NCBI RefSeq assembly: GCF_021890735.1
Contig: NZ_JAKKUR010000013.1
Span: 1 to 38,603, forward strand
DNA from: Thermanaeromonas sp.
GTDB lineage: Bacteria; Bacillota; DSM-521; Neomoorellales; Neomoorellaceae
Direction of reading: 5' to 3'
Length of the DNA stretch: 38,603 nt
Shown here in pieces: positions 12,581-21,196 of the stretch. The notes below the pieces were generated by a model. It searched no databases. It was not told where the DNA came from and saw only the letters and a list, made by a program, of their open reading frames with translations. Within the stretch, counting starts at the first letter, position 1. Each line of letters opens with the position of its first letter. The position numbers were made by a program, and so were the translations under genes.

Positions 12581-15256
12581 ATGGCAGCCAGGTTGTTACT
12601 TGTAGACGGTAACAGTGTAGCCCACCGGGCTTTTCATGCCCTGCCCTTGCTTTCTACAAGTACCGGAGTGTTCACCAACGCGGTGTACGGCTTTACCACC
12701 ATGCTCCAAAAGGCCCTGTCAGAGGCCAAACCGGAATACGTCGCGGTGGCCTTCGATCACGGTAAAGTCACCTTTCGTACCGGGATGCTCTCCAGCTACA
12801 AAGCCCAGAGGCCGGAGACCGCGGTGGAACTAAGGCCCCAGTTTGAGCTTATTAAAAAGTTACTTAAGGCCTGGCGGATAGCCACGTATGAACAAGAAGG
12901 TTTTGAAGCCGACGACATAATCGGCACGCTGGCCTGCCAGGCCAAGGAAATGGGGCTGACCTGTCTTATTTTAACAGGCGACCGGGATGCCCTGCAACTT
13001 GTGGACGAAAAGGTTAAGGTAATGCTCATGCGGAAGGGCATTTCCCAGGTCACCGTCTACGACGTCCACCTCATCCGGCAGGAGTACGGCCTGGAGCCCG
13101 TTCAGCTTATAGATGTAAAGGCCCTCATGGGAGATGCATCGGATAACATTCCCGGGGTGCCCGGCATAGGGGAAAAGACCGCCCTGCAGCTCGTGCGGCA
13201 GTACGGCGATCTGGAAGGGGTGCTCGCTCACGTGCACGAGCTTAAAAAAAGTAAGGTAGCGGAGAACTTAGCGGCTCATGCCGGGCAGGCGCGGCTTGCG
13301 CGGGAGCTTGCCACCATTCGGGTTGATGTGCCTGTTAAGCTGGATTTGGACTACTGCCGCAGGCAAAAGCCCGACTATGAAGCCTTGCTTTCGCTGTATA
13401 AAGAGCTGGAATTTCACAGTCTCATTAAAGGCGTCCTCCAGGAAATGCAGGAGGCAAAAAACGAGCGTTCGCCGGCTTCCCTTCCTTCTCCTCAGGTCAA
13501 GGTGAAATCTTTAGCCTTACCCCAGCCCCGGCTTTTAGAAAATGTGGAAGAGTTGGGACGCCTGGCCGGGGACTTGGCGGGACGAGAAGAGGTAGCCCTG
13601 GAGCTTAAACTCAGCTCTCCGGCTTATTTAGAAGCGGGGCTCGAAGCTTTGGCTCTGGCCTGGGGAGAGAACGTCGCCGTTTTTGAGGCGCGGCGGGTTC
13701 CCCTTAAGGCCGTGGCTGCGGCCCTTTTTCCGCTTCTGGGCGAGGATAAAACTCCCCTTCTTTTCCACGATGCCAAAGCCAAACTGGCCTGGCTTATGGG
13801 GACCGGGGCGAGATTGGGGGATCCGGCGGGCGACACTATGGTGGCAGGCTATCTTTTAAATCCGACGGCTTCCCGGCATGACCTGCCCGAACTTTGCCTG
13901 GAGCACCTTGATGTGGCCCTAGTCGAGGAGCCTGATCCTTTGCTTAACACGGCTCGCCGGGCTTACAGCGTCTTCAGGCTCCACCAGGTTTTGGCGGAGA
14001 AGATAAGGCTTGCCGGTATGGAGAGGCTTTACAAGGATGTGGAAGTACCTTTAACAAGGGTTCTGGCCGCCATGGAGAGGAGCGGGGTGGCCGTAGATCT
14101 TGATACTCTTGACAGCATGGGGGCCGAACTGGAGGACGCTTTAGAAAAGCTCACTTCCGAGATATACGAGCTGGCCGGGGAAGCTTTTAACATAAATTCC
14201 CCCCGGCAGTTAGCTTATATTCTTTTTGAAAAGCTGGGCCTTCCTCCGGTAAAGCGCACCAAGACCGGGTATTCCACCGACGCGGAAGTCTTGGAGGAGC
14301 TGGCGGATAAGCACGAGATAGCCGCCAAACTGGTGGAGTACCGGCAGGTTATGAAGCTAAAGTCTACCTACGTGGACGGGCTTAAACCGTTGATCAACCC
14401 CCGTACGGGCCGCCTGCATACCAGCTTTAACCAGACGGTCACCGCTACCGGCCGTCTGTCCAGCAGCGAACCTAATCTGCAGAATATACCGGTGCGCATG
14501 GACCTGGGGCGCCGCCTGCGCAAGGCCTTCGTTCCCCGGGGCCCGGGTAGGGCATTGCTTGCCGCCGACTACTCTCAGATCGAGCTGCGGGTACTGGCCC
14601 ATATCTCGGGGGATGAGAGGCTCAAGGAGGCCTTCCTTAAGGGTGAGGATATCCATACCCGTACTGCTGCCGAAGTCTTCGGGGTTCCTTTGGAGGAGGT
14701 TACTCCGGAGATGAGGCGCCGGGCCAAGGCGGTTAACTTCGGGATAGTTTACGGTATAAGCGATTACGGCCTGGCCAAAGACCTCGGTATCGGCCGCCGG
14801 GAAGCCCATGAGTATATCGAGCGCTATTTCCAGCGCTACCCCCGGGTCAAGGCCTACCTGGAGGAAGTGGTGCAGAAAGCCCGTGAAACAGGGTATGTTA
14901 CCACCCTTCTCGGGCGGCGGAGGTATCTTCCGGATCTATTCAGCCCCAACCATAATATCAGGGCCTTTGGTGAGCGTACGGCCAGGAACACGCCCATCCA
15001 GGGCAGCGCGGCGGACATTATTAAAGTGGCCATGGTAAGGATTTTCCGCCGGATGGAGAAGGAAGGGTTTGCGGCGGAGATGATCCTTCAAGTCCACGAT
15101 GAGTTGATATTCGATGTGCCGGAGCCGGAGCTCCGAAGGGTGGCGCTTTTGGCCAAGGAGTGTATGGAGAAGGCCTTACCTTTAGAGGTGCCCCTACAGG
15201 TAGACATAAAGTGGGGTCCCAACTGGTACGAACTGGAGGAGAGGAGCCTTGCCTGA
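12581..15256 (+). CDS. polA: DNA polymerase I
   Basis: The 891-residue repair and Okazaki-fragment polymerase. The N-terminal 5'-3' exonuclease is intact (LLLVDGNSVAHRAFHALP, EADDIIGTLA, TGDRDALQLV, MGDASDNIPGVPGIGEKTA). The polymerase motifs are present: A DYSQIELRVLAHISGD, B RRRAKAVNFGIVYG, C LQVHDELIFDVPE. In the middle 3'-5' exonuclease domain the usual DxE metal motif is replaced (EVALELKLSSP), so proofreading is probably absent, as in other Gram-positive and thermophile Pol I enzymes. ATG 12581 is preferred over 12545 because AGGTGAGG precedes it and a promoter overlaps the earlier codon. The stop overlaps mutM by eight bases. Confidence 0.97.
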   Translation: MAARLLLVDGNSVAHRAFHALPLLSTSTGVFTNAVYGFTTMLQKALSEAKPEYVAVAFDHGKVTFRTGMLSSYKAQRPETAVELRPQFELIKKLLKAWRIATYEQEGFEADDIIGTLACQAKEMGLTCLILTGDRDALQLVDEKVKVMLMRKGISQVTVYDVHLIRQEYGLEPVQLIDVKALMGDASDNIPGVPGIGEKTALQLVRQYGDLEGVLAHVHELKKSKVAENLAAHAGQARLARELATIRVDVPVKLDLDYCRRQKPDYEALLSLYKELEFHSLIKGVLQEMQEAKNERSPASLPSPQVKVKSLALPQPRLLENVEELGRLAGDLAGREEVALELKLSSPAYLEAGLEALALAWGENVAVFEARRVPLKAVAAALFPLLGEDKTPLLFHDAKAKLAWLMGTGARLGDPAGDTMVAGYLLNPTASRHDLPELCLEHLDVALVEEPDPLLNTARRAYSVFRLHQVLAEKIRLAGMERLYKDVEVPLTRVLAAMERSGVAVDLDTLDSMGAELEDALEKLTSEIYELAGEAFNINSPRQLAYILFEKLGLPPVKRTKTGYSTDAEVLEELADKHEIAAKLVEYRQVMKLKSTYVDGLKPLINPRTGRLHTSFNQTVTATGRLSSSEPNLQNIPVRMDLGRRLRKAFVPRGPGRALLAADYSQIELRVLAHISGDERLKEAFLKGEDIHTRTAAEVFGVPLEEVTPEMRRRAKAVNFGIVYGISDYGLAKDLGIGRREAHEYIERYFQRYPRVKAYLEEVVQKARETGYVTTLLGRRRYLPDLFSPNHNIRAFGERTARNTPIQGSAADIIKVAMVRIFRRMEKEGFAAEMILQVHDELIFDVPEPELRRVALLAKECMEKALPLEVPLQVDIKWGPNWYELEERSLA

Positions 15257-16076
15257 GCTACCCGAGGTAGAAACCGTACGGCGCACCCTGGAGCCCTTAC
15301 TTAAAGGCCGGGCTATAACGGAAGCTAGGGTGTTACATCCTTCCGTAGTAAGAGGTCCGGAAGTACACGAATTTTCTTCCTTGCTTCCGGAGAAAAAGGT
15401 GATTGCTTTAGAGCGCCGGGGAAAGTATTTGCTATGGTCCCTGAGCGAAGGGTACACTTTGATCTGGCATCTGGGCATGACGGGAAGGCTTTTGTGGGTA
15501 GAACGACCTGAGGGTGCTCTGGAGCCCCATACCCATGTGATTATAACCTTTAGTAACGGCGGCCAGGTCCGCTTTGTAGACGTAAGGCGCTTCGGCCGCT
15601 GCTACCTGGGCCATACTGAAGAAGTGTTGCGGGAGGTCGGCGTAAAGGATTTGGGGGTGGAGCCTTTAAGCCCTGAGTTTACTGTAGAGAGGCTTGCCCA
15701 GATGACACGGTCCACCAAGAGGCGGATTAAAGAGGTTTTGATGGACCAGCACTGTATTGCAGGCCTGGGCAATATTTATAGCGATGAGGCCCTTTTCCAG
15801 GCCGGGCTTCATCCTCTAAGGCCTGCTTCCTCCTTAAGCGAGGAAGAGATCGAGCGCCTGCACCGGGCCATACGCGGGGTGCTTGAGGCAGGTATTTCCC
15901 ATGGCGGCACGAGTTTTCGCGATTATGTAAACGGCCTGGGGCAGAGGGGAAACCACCAGGATTACCTGGCCGTGTACGGGAAAAAGGGCGAGCCCTGCCC
16001 CCGCTGTGGAAAGGCTATTGAGACTTTAAAGGTAGGCGGGCGTACCAGCTATTTTTGTTCTAGGTGCCAAGTGTGA
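15249..16076 (+). CDS. mutM: Formamidopyrimidine-DNA glycosylase
   Basis: MutM/Fpg removes 8-oxoguanine and formamidopyrimidines by glycosylase and AP-lyase action. The 275 residues begin with TTG then PELPEVETVRRTLEP, giving the required N-terminal proline nucleophile and Glu. A beta-hairpin lysine occurs in RRGKYLLWSL. The helix-two-turn-helix has DQHCIAGLGNIYSDEALF. The C-terminal zinc finger is CPRCGKAIETLKVGGRTSYFCSRC. The start lies inside the end of polA, so the two repair genes are translationally coupled. Confidence 0.97.
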   Translation: MPELPEVETVRRTLEPLLKGRAITEARVLHPSVVRGPEVHEFSSLLPEKKVIALERRGKYLLWSLSEGYTLIWHLGMTGRLLWVERPEGALEPHTHVIITFSNGGQVRFVDVRRFGRCYLGHTEEVLREVGVKDLGVEPLSPEFTVERLAQMTRSTKRRIKEVLMDQHCIAGLGNIYSDEALFQAGLHPLRPASSLSEEEIERLHRAIRGVLEAGISHGGTSFRDYVNGLGQRGNHQDYLAVYGKKGEPCPRCGKAIETLKVGGRTSYFCSRCQV

Positions 16077-16143
16077 AGGAGAAACAGGCACTTCTTTTCC
16101 TTCCCTGGGCGTATATTGCTATTGGTGCAGGGAGGTAAGGGAA

Positions 16144-16773
16144 GTGTCTGTTATCTCTACTTTGCTGCTTGCCCTGGCTGTGAGCCTGGATGGCTTGGGA
16201 GTGGGGATTTCTTACGGACTACGTGGGCTTAAGCTCCCGTGGGCCAGCCTAATTTTGGTTACCTTTATTTCTATAGCAGCGAGCTTTTTTTCTATGCTTT
16301 TAGGCAAAGCTTCTACCTTGGTTTTTCCTCCTCATTTAGCTCAGAAGATAGGGTCTGCGCTGCTACTAGGATTAGGTTGTGAAATTCTACTAGAATCTTA
16401 CTTAAAAGGTAAGGGGGAAGATCTACAGAATCCGCGTACCTTATTACGGGTGCGGGTGCCCCGCTTAGGGTTGATCATAGCTATTTTGCAGGAACCAGCC
16501 AGGGCCGATCTAGATTCCTCCGGAAGCATTAGTCCAGGCGAAGCTTTAACTTTAGGCCTGGCTCTGGCCCTGGATGCCTTTGGGGCAGGCTTAGGAGCAG
16601 GAGCTACAGGTTTTTCTTTAACCCTTACACCTCTTTTTATAGGTTGTTCCCAGTTACTACTAGTGAGCGCAGGTTTATTATTAGGCCGTCGTTGGCATAC
16701 GATAAGCTGGGGGAGGAAAGGAGCAGCTTTGCCAGGAGTTATTTTAATTGGTTTGGGTCTTTGGCGGTGGTGA
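16144..16773 (+). CDS. ytaF: YtaF-type sporulation membrane protein
   Basis: A 209-residue integral membrane protein of the MntP/YtaF type. Six or so hydrophobic segments are arranged in two related halves, each starting near a conserved aspartate (ALAVSLDGLGVGISYGLRG and ALALDAFGAGLGAGATGF). It is found mainly in spore formers, with no defined biochemical role; relation to manganese exporters is known. GTG start with GGGAGGTAAGGGA upstream. It lies between mutM and coaE, as in several related Firmicutes. Confidence 0.85.
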   Translation: MSVISTLLLALAVSLDGLGVGISYGLRGLKLPWASLILVTFISIAASFFSMLLGKASTLVFPPHLAQKIGSALLLGLGCEILLESYLKGKGEDLQNPRTLLRVRVPRLGLIIAILQEPARADLDSSGSISPGEALTLGLALALDAFGAGLGAGATGFSLTLTPLFIGCSQLLLVSAGLLLGRRWHTISWGRKGAALPGVILIGLGLWRW

Positions 16774-16782
16774 TGGTATAAT
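16753..16782 (+). promoter_or_regulatory. Possible promoter for coaE
   Basis: TTGGGT (16753-16758), an 18-base spacer, then a perfect TATAAT (16777-16782), 18 bases before the coaE start. The -35 is weak and lies inside the ytaF coding end. Confidence 0.35.
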
Positions 16783-16799
16783 GTGGAAGGTGAATACTT

Positions 16800-17414
16800 T
16801 TGATAGTTATAGGGTTGACTGGTGGGATAGGAGCAGGCAAGAGCACCGTAGCCCGTTTTTTAGAAGAGCTGGGAGCAAAGGTAATTGATGCCGATAGGGT
16901 GGCCCGCAAGGTGGTAGAACCCGGAAGGCCGGCCTGGGAGGAGATAAAAGCTGTCTTCGGTCCCCGGTATTTTCACGCGGATGGTAGTATTGACCGCCGC
17001 GCGCTGGGAAATCTTATTTTTAGCGATGAAAGGGCCCGGGAAAAACTTAACGCCATCACCCACCCCAAAATTAAGGACGAAATACAGAAGGAAATAGAAG
17101 CTTATCGCCGGGAAGAGCCCGGGGGGGTAGTGGTAATCGAGGCCCCGCTTTTGCTGGAGGCCGGTATGCAGGATATGGTGGATGAGGTTTGGGTTGTGAC
17201 CGCGCCGGAAGAGGTGCGGTTGGAAAGACTGGTGAAGCGGGACAACCTCTCCCGGGAGGAGGCTTTAAAGCGCATAAGGGCCCAGCTTCCGGAAGAAGTA
17301 AGGCTCAAATACGCCACCCGTATAATTGATACCGGTGGAGATCTCGAGGCCACCCGGGCGGCCGTGCTTGCAGCTTGGGAGGAATTGCGGGGACGGACGG
17401 GGTGTTATGCGTAA
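16800..17414 (+). CDS. coaE: Dephospho-CoA kinase
   Basis: CoaE phosphorylates dephospho-CoA in the last step of coenzyme A synthesis. The 204 residues start MIVIGLTGGIGAGKSTVARFL with the P-loop GGIGAGKS. They continue with DADRVARKVVEPGRP, the substrate-binding DRR (GSIDRRALGNLIF), HPKIKDEI, and VVIEAPLLLEAGMQ, where the family usually has a D or E near IPLLFE. TTG start with GGAAGG upstream. It overlaps the following gene by eight bases. Confidence 0.95.
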   Translation: MIVIGLTGGIGAGKSTVARFLEELGAKVIDADRVARKVVEPGRPAWEEIKAVFGPRYFHADGSIDRRALGNLIFSDERAREKLNAITHPKIKDEIQKEIEAYRREEPGGVVVIEAPLLLEAGMQDMVDEVWVVTAPEEVRLERLVKRDNLSREEALKRIRAQLPEEVRLKYATRIIDTGGDLEATRAAVLAAWEELRGRTGCYA

Positions 17415-17946
17415 TTACCGGCGCATTCTGGTAGTGTTGCTTTTATTTGTAGCAGGAGTTTTAATGGTCAAGCCTTTGGCCCGCCTTTTTTACCCCATGC
17501 CTTACCGGGAGAAGATATTTTTTTATGCCCGCCAGAACGGTTTAGACCCTCTGCTGGTACTGGCTCTTATCCGTACGGAAAGCAAGTTTTACCCGTTGGC
17601 CGTGTCCGCTACAGGAGCCCGCGGGCTCATGCAGCTTATGCCCGAGACCGCGGAGTGGGTGGCCGGGAAGATGGGGCTTCAGTTTAATGTGGAGCGGCTT
17701 TTTGAGCCGGATTATAACCTGCGCCTGGGTACGTGGTACCTGGCGCACATCCTTAGGGAGTTCAAGGGAAATTTGCCGGCAACCCTGGCTGCGTACAACG
17801 CCGGAAGCGAAAAAGTCAAGGAATGGCTGGACGGCGGCGTCTGGAGCGGCAGTACGGCGGACCTCCATAGGGTCCCGTTTCCTGAGACCAGGGAGTTCGT
17901 CCGCCAGGTCCTCCGCAACTACTCCGTATACCGCTGGCTTTATTAG
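17407..17946 (+). CDS. Membrane-anchored lytic transglycosylase
   Basis: A 179-residue SLT-type murein lytic transglycosylase. An N-terminal hydrophobic anchor (residues 6-22) places it outside the membrane. The catalytic glutamate is in LALIRTESKFYPLAVS, followed by GARGLMQLMPETAEWVA, NLRLGTWYLAHILREF and AAYNAGSEKVKEW, all standard for the soluble lytic transglycosylase fold. ATG at 17407 is chosen because it opens the signal-anchor and overlaps the coaE stop (ATGCGTAA). It cleaves peptidoglycan glycan strands; its precise cell role is unknown. Confidence 0.92.
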   Translation: MRNYRRILVVLLLFVAGVLMVKPLARLFYPMPYREKIFFYARQNGLDPLLVLALIRTESKFYPLAVSATGARGLMQLMPETAEWVAGKMGLQFNVERLFEPDYNLRLGTWYLAHILREFKGNLPATLAAYNAGSEKVKEWLDGGVWSGSTADLHRVPFPETREFVRQVLRNYSVYRWLY

Positions 17947-18043
17947 GCCAGGCTCTAAAGAAAGTCGGTGTAGAAAAGAGGTATTTTTTGTTGGGGAGCG
18001 AATAAATTAACGGCGGTTTAATTTTCGCGTTGGGAAGGGGAGA

Positions 18044-19096
18044 GTGAAAGGGTTGGCCAAGGAAGAACTGACCTCCCTGGAACAGGTAAAGCTTCTTGAG
18101 GTAGCGCCGGGCCGGCCCTTTTTTTCGGCCGAGCATAGGGAGATCGCCACCGGTGCTACTACGGACATCTATTTTGTACGGACTTATGAGATATTAAAGG
18201 ATCTGGGGCTCCTTAATACGGAGGTTACGGCCGAGATCTTCCCGCGGCGGGAGGGGATACTGGCCGGTGTGGCCGAAGTTATAAATCTTCTACGGGGGAA
18301 GAAGGTGGAGATCTGGGGCCTTCCCGAAGGGAGCCCCTTTGCGGCGAAAGAAGTGGTAATGCGCATTAAAGGGCCTTACGGGGAATTCGGGTTATTTGAA
18401 ACGGCCATTTTGGGGATGCTGGCCAGCTCCAGCGGCTGGGCCACGGCGGCCAGGGAGATTAAAGAAGCGGCCGGCGGGAAGCCTTTCATATGTTTCGGCG
18501 CGCGGCACGTCCATCCGGCCGTGGCCCCGGTTATGGAGCGTGCCGCCATCATAGGCGGAGCCTCCGGGGCAAGCTGCATTCTGGCAGCTAAGATTGCCGG
18601 GATGGAGCCCCAAGGTACGGTACCCCATGCGCTATTTTTAATCGTAGGGGATACGGTGGAGGGGGCCAAGGCCTACCACCGCCTCATGCCTCCCGATGCT
18701 AAAAGAACTATTTTGGTGGATACCTTTAAGGATGAGGCCGAAGAGGCTCTACGGGTAGCCGAGGCTTTGGGGCCGGCTCTGGAAGCCATACGCCTAGATA
18801 CTCCCAGTGAACGGGGAGGTGTAACTCCCGACCTGGTACGGGAGGTGCGGGCAAGGCTGGACGGTGCCGGTTTTCACCATGTCCGCATTCTGGTTTCAGG
18901 GGGGTTGACCCCGGAGAAGGTCCGGCAGCTCGCTGAAGCCGGGGCGGACGCTTTTGGCGTGGGAAGCTATATTTCGGGCGCGCCTCCCATAGATATGACC
19001 ATGGACCTTAAAGAGGTGGCCGGACGGCCGGTAGCCAAGCGCGGCCGCCTGCCCGGGCTTTTGCCTAACCCGAGACTCGAGCGACTCTATCCTTGA
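18044..19096 (+). CDS. pncB: Nicotinate phosphoribosyltransferase
   Basis: This enzyme makes nicotinate mononucleotide from nicotinate and PRPP for NAD salvage. The 350 residues show the family core: FFSAEHREIATGATTDIYF, a helical stretch, FICFGARHVHPAVAPVMERAA, SGASCILAAKIAGMEPQGTVPHAL, then ILVDTFKDEAEEALRVAE and LVSGGLTPEKVRQLAEAGADAFGVGS. The form without a long N-terminal domain is typical of many anaerobic Firmicutes and archaea. GTG start with GGGGAGA upstream. The tRNA-Leu promoter overlaps its stop codon. Confidence 0.93.
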   Translation: MKGLAKEELTSLEQVKLLEVAPGRPFFSAEHREIATGATTDIYFVRTYEILKDLGLLNTEVTAEIFPRREGILAGVAEVINLLRGKKVEIWGLPEGSPFAAKEVVMRIKGPYGEFGLFETAILGMLASSSGWATAAREIKEAAGGKPFICFGARHVHPAVAPVMERAAIIGGASGASCILAAKIAGMEPQGTVPHALFLIVGDTVEGAKAYHRLMPPDAKRTILVDTFKDEAEEALRVAEALGPALEAIRLDTPSERGGVTPDLVREVRARLDGAGFHHVRILVSGGLTPEKVRQLAEAGADAFGVGSYISGAPPIDMTMDLKEVAGRPVAKRGRLPGLLPNPRLERLYP

Positions 19097-19121
19097 CAGG
19101 GAAGCTTCTCCTGTTTATAAT
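19093..19121 (+). promoter_or_regulatory. Consensus promoter of tRNA-Leu
   Basis: Perfect TTGACA (19093-19098) and TATAAT (19116-19121) with a 17-base spacer. The TGA of the upstream gene lies within the -35 box. Confidence 0.9.
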
Positions 19122-19146
19122 CAAAGTGAAGAAAGCGTTATAATGT

Positions 19147-19232
19147 GTCGGAGTGGCGGAACTGGCAGACGCGTACGTTTGAGGGGCGTATGGGTTCAGC
19201 CCGTGCGGGTTCGAGTCCCGCCTCCGACACCA
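19147..19232 (+). tRNA. tRNA-Leu (GAG)
   Basis: A class II tRNA of 86 bases including an encoded CCA. The acceptor stem is GTCGGAG with CTCCGAC. The anticodon stem TACGT/GCGTA encloses TTGAGGG, so the anticodon is GAG. There is a variable-arm stem (GGG/CCC), and the T arm is GCGGG-TTCGAGT-CCCGC. GAG reads the leucine codons CUC and CUU. Confidence 0.95.
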
Positions 19233-19247
19233 AAACAAGTACATGGA

Positions 19248-19285
19248 AGCTCTTGCGGAGACGGAGTCCGCAAGGGCTTTTTTAT
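19248..19285 (+). terminator. Terminator of tRNA-Leu
   Basis: A 12-bp stem (19248-19259 with 19267-19278, one G-U pair) followed by a T run. Confidence 0.85.
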
Positions 19286-19408
19286 TTTGCCCGGGGATTA
19301 TTGCCTGGGTGTAGGCGGGCATGGCAGAAGCGCATGAAGCCATATTTGGGACCGCCTTGCCATATATATTGGGTAGGGTTTTATTAACCGGCGGGGAGGA
19401 CCGGTCGG

Positions 19409-20539
19409 GTGTTTGGTATAGTACCCAAGAGGTTACTGGTACTAGTATTCTTTCTTTTTTTATGCGTTGCTGCGGGCTTGGGGATGCGCAAATTAGGGGG
19501 CACAGCCGGAGAAGTAGTTGCGGCAGCTTCCAAAGGAGAGGAGGAAGCCTTTAAAAAAGAAATAGAAAAGATTTTTCATCTGCGGCTCCAAGCCTTGCTT
19601 TCGGGGGATACCCGCAATCTGGAAAACTACTATGACGTATCCCGGACCACGGGCCGGTGGGCTTTAAACCATGAGATCGGGAGGACCAAATACTTGCAGG
19701 AGTGGCTGGGAAAGCGCGGGATAGAAATAGTCGAGAGCAAGCTGGACTTGCGGATAGTAGAAGCCAGCCTGCAAAAGGAGCGGGGATCGGCCTCAGTGGC
19801 CCAGCACTTAATCCTTACCTACAGGCCTAAGGGTTCGAGCCGGGATAAGGAGAGCCAGATGGGTTTCCGTACCCTGCACTGGGTGGAGTTGACTTTCAAG
19901 GAGGGGCGCTGGGTCATGGAAAAGGACTGGTACTGGGACCCTTTAGAAGCGGACGATTTAGAGCCGGACATTGAGCCCACACCTTCCGCGGCCGGCGAGG
20001 GCTTAAGCTCGAAGAGCCTGCCGCCCGGTGGAGGGAGGTATAACCGGGAACGGGCGGTGTGGTATGCCCGACGTTACAGCGGGGTAAGGATGGGCTTAGG
20101 GGATGGCCGCTACAACCCCGATTATAAGGATTTCACTTACGAAGGGGGAGACTGCACCAACTTCGCTTCCCAGGTTTTGACCGACAAAAAGGCAGGTGGC
20201 ATTCCCACGGACTGGAACTGGTTTTACAGCCGCGGTCAGGCCACGGCCGCCTGGGTTCAGGCCGAGGCCCTGGTCCACCACTTACTTTATAACGGTTTGG
20301 CAGTATTAGTAAAGAAAGGCAATTTAGAAGAAGTTTGGGAGAGTGTTAAGCTTTTGGAACCGGGTGATATAATCGGCTACGAGGAAAAAGGGGAAATCGC
20401 CCACATCTCCATAGTTGTGGGGAAGGATGCCAGCGGCTACACGATAGTAAATAGCCATACTGCGGACCGCTACCACGTACCGTGGGACATGGGTTGGGAT
20501 AGGTATACTACTTACTGGCTCCTGCACATTACGTATTGA
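19409..20539 (+). CDS. Secreted amidase-like protein (Amidase_6 domain)
   Basis: A 376-residue protein. Residues 8-25 form a signal or membrane anchor (LLVLVFFLFLCVAAGLGM). Residues of about 40-200 form an unrecognised domain with a mixed fold (ENYYDVSRTTGRWALNHE, HWVELTFKEGRWVMEKDWY). A linker rich in Pro/Ser/Gly leads to an Amidase_6 domain from about 210: YNRERAVWYARRYSGVR, GGDCTNFASQVL with the likely catalytic cysteine, GEIAHISIVVGKD with the histidine, and VNSHTADRYH. Such domains are NlpC-like and probably act on the cell wall. The GTG has GGGGAGGA upstream. Substrate unknown. Confidence 0.8.
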   Translation: MFGIVPKRLLVLVFFLFLCVAAGLGMRKLGGTAGEVVAAASKGEEEAFKKEIEKIFHLRLQALLSGDTRNLENYYDVSRTTGRWALNHEIGRTKYLQEWLGKRGIEIVESKLDLRIVEASLQKERGSASVAQHLILTYRPKGSSRDKESQMGFRTLHWVELTFKEGRWVMEKDWYWDPLEADDLEPDIEPTPSAAGEGLSSKSLPPGGGRYNRERAVWYARRYSGVRMGLGDGRYNPDYKDFTYEGGDCTNFASQVLTDKKAGGIPTDWNWFYSRGQATAAWVQAEALVHHLLYNGLAVLVKKGNLEEVWESVKLLEPGDIIGYEEKGEIAHISIVVGKDASGYTIVNSHTADRYHVPWDMGWDRYTTYWLLHITY

Positions 20540-20618
20540 TCCCGCCTTTTCATAAAACTTTTCTCCGCCGGGAATACTTAAATAAAAAAGGAGCACTTAC
20601 CCAAAAGGAGGGAAGAGC

Positions 20619-20876
20619 GTGGCCGAAGGTGAAAAAGGTTGGGAGGAGTGGAAGAATACCTTAGCTGCCGCGGTAAATGTGGGCAATATGATGGGGATGA
20701 ATGAAAATACCATAGAAGGGCTGGCGTATCGCGTGGGCAATTTTTTGGCCGCACGGGTGGACCCTGCCAACCGGGAACAGCGGGTATTAAAGGAACTATG
20801 GGAGGCGGCCAATGAAGACCAGAGAAGGGTCTTAGCCCAGGTTATAACGCAGATGGTGAGTGACGGGCAGAAATGA
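20619..20876 (+). CDS. DUF3243-family protein
   Basis: An 85-residue helical, acidic protein. WEEWKNTLAAAVNVGNMMGM, NTIEGLAYRVGNFLAARVDPANREQRVL, KELWEAANEDQRRVLAQVITQMV match the DUF3243 pattern seen in Bacillus YmfJ-like proteins. The function is unknown. GTG start with AAGGAGG upstream; a hairpin terminator starts at its stop codon. Confidence 0.85.
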   Translation: MAEGEKGWEEWKNTLAAAVNVGNMMGMNENTIEGLAYRVGNFLAARVDPANREQRVLKELWEAANEDQRRVLAQVITQMVSDGQK

Positions 20877-20900
20877 AAGGGGGCTTACGCCCCCCTTTTA
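20876..20900 (+). terminator. Terminator between the DUF3243 and ferredoxin genes
   Basis: AAAGGGGGC pairs with GCCCCCCTTT around a short TTAC loop, with T residues after it. It lies between convergent genes and may work both ways. Confidence 0.7.
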
Positions 20901-20911
20901 TGTTTCTTTAT

Positions 20912-21100
20912 TTATACCTCTTTTATCGCTTCGCTTGGGCAGGATTCGATGGCTTCCCGGGCACAATCCTCAGAGTCTTCGGGTACCTCATCAACGATTA
21001 CATGGGAGAGGCCTTCATCGTTCCAATCGAACACCCCCGGGCACAGGTCTATACAAGCGCCACATGCTATGCAGAGATCTTGGTCTACGTAAACCTTCAC
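20912..21100 (-). CDS. Single-cluster [4Fe-4S] ferredoxin
   Basis: A 62-residue electron carrier. Cysteines 10, 13, 16 (CIACGAC) and 54 (ESCPSEAI) are the cluster ligands of a one-cluster ferredoxin. Cysteines 20 and 46 are placed where related thermophile ferredoxins carry a disulfide. The acidic middle (WNDEG, VDEVPEDSEDC) is typical. The start is GTG, with GGGGAGG ten bases upstream. The redox partner cannot be told from the context. Confidence 0.92.
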   Translation of the reverse strand: MKVYVDQDLCIACGACIDLCPGVFDWNDEGLSHVIVDEVPEDSEDCAREAIESCPSEAIKEV

Positions 21101-21196
21101 TGTGGATACCTCCCCTAAGCAGGTTTAACTTTTCCTTCCAAGAAGACATTAGGTATTTTGTACGGCCCCAAGGCTTTTCATACCTGAAGGCTCCAC

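Noticed and set aside
19143-19387. Two plus-strand frames over the tRNA-Leu
   Set aside because: They are translations of the tRNA and its terminator.
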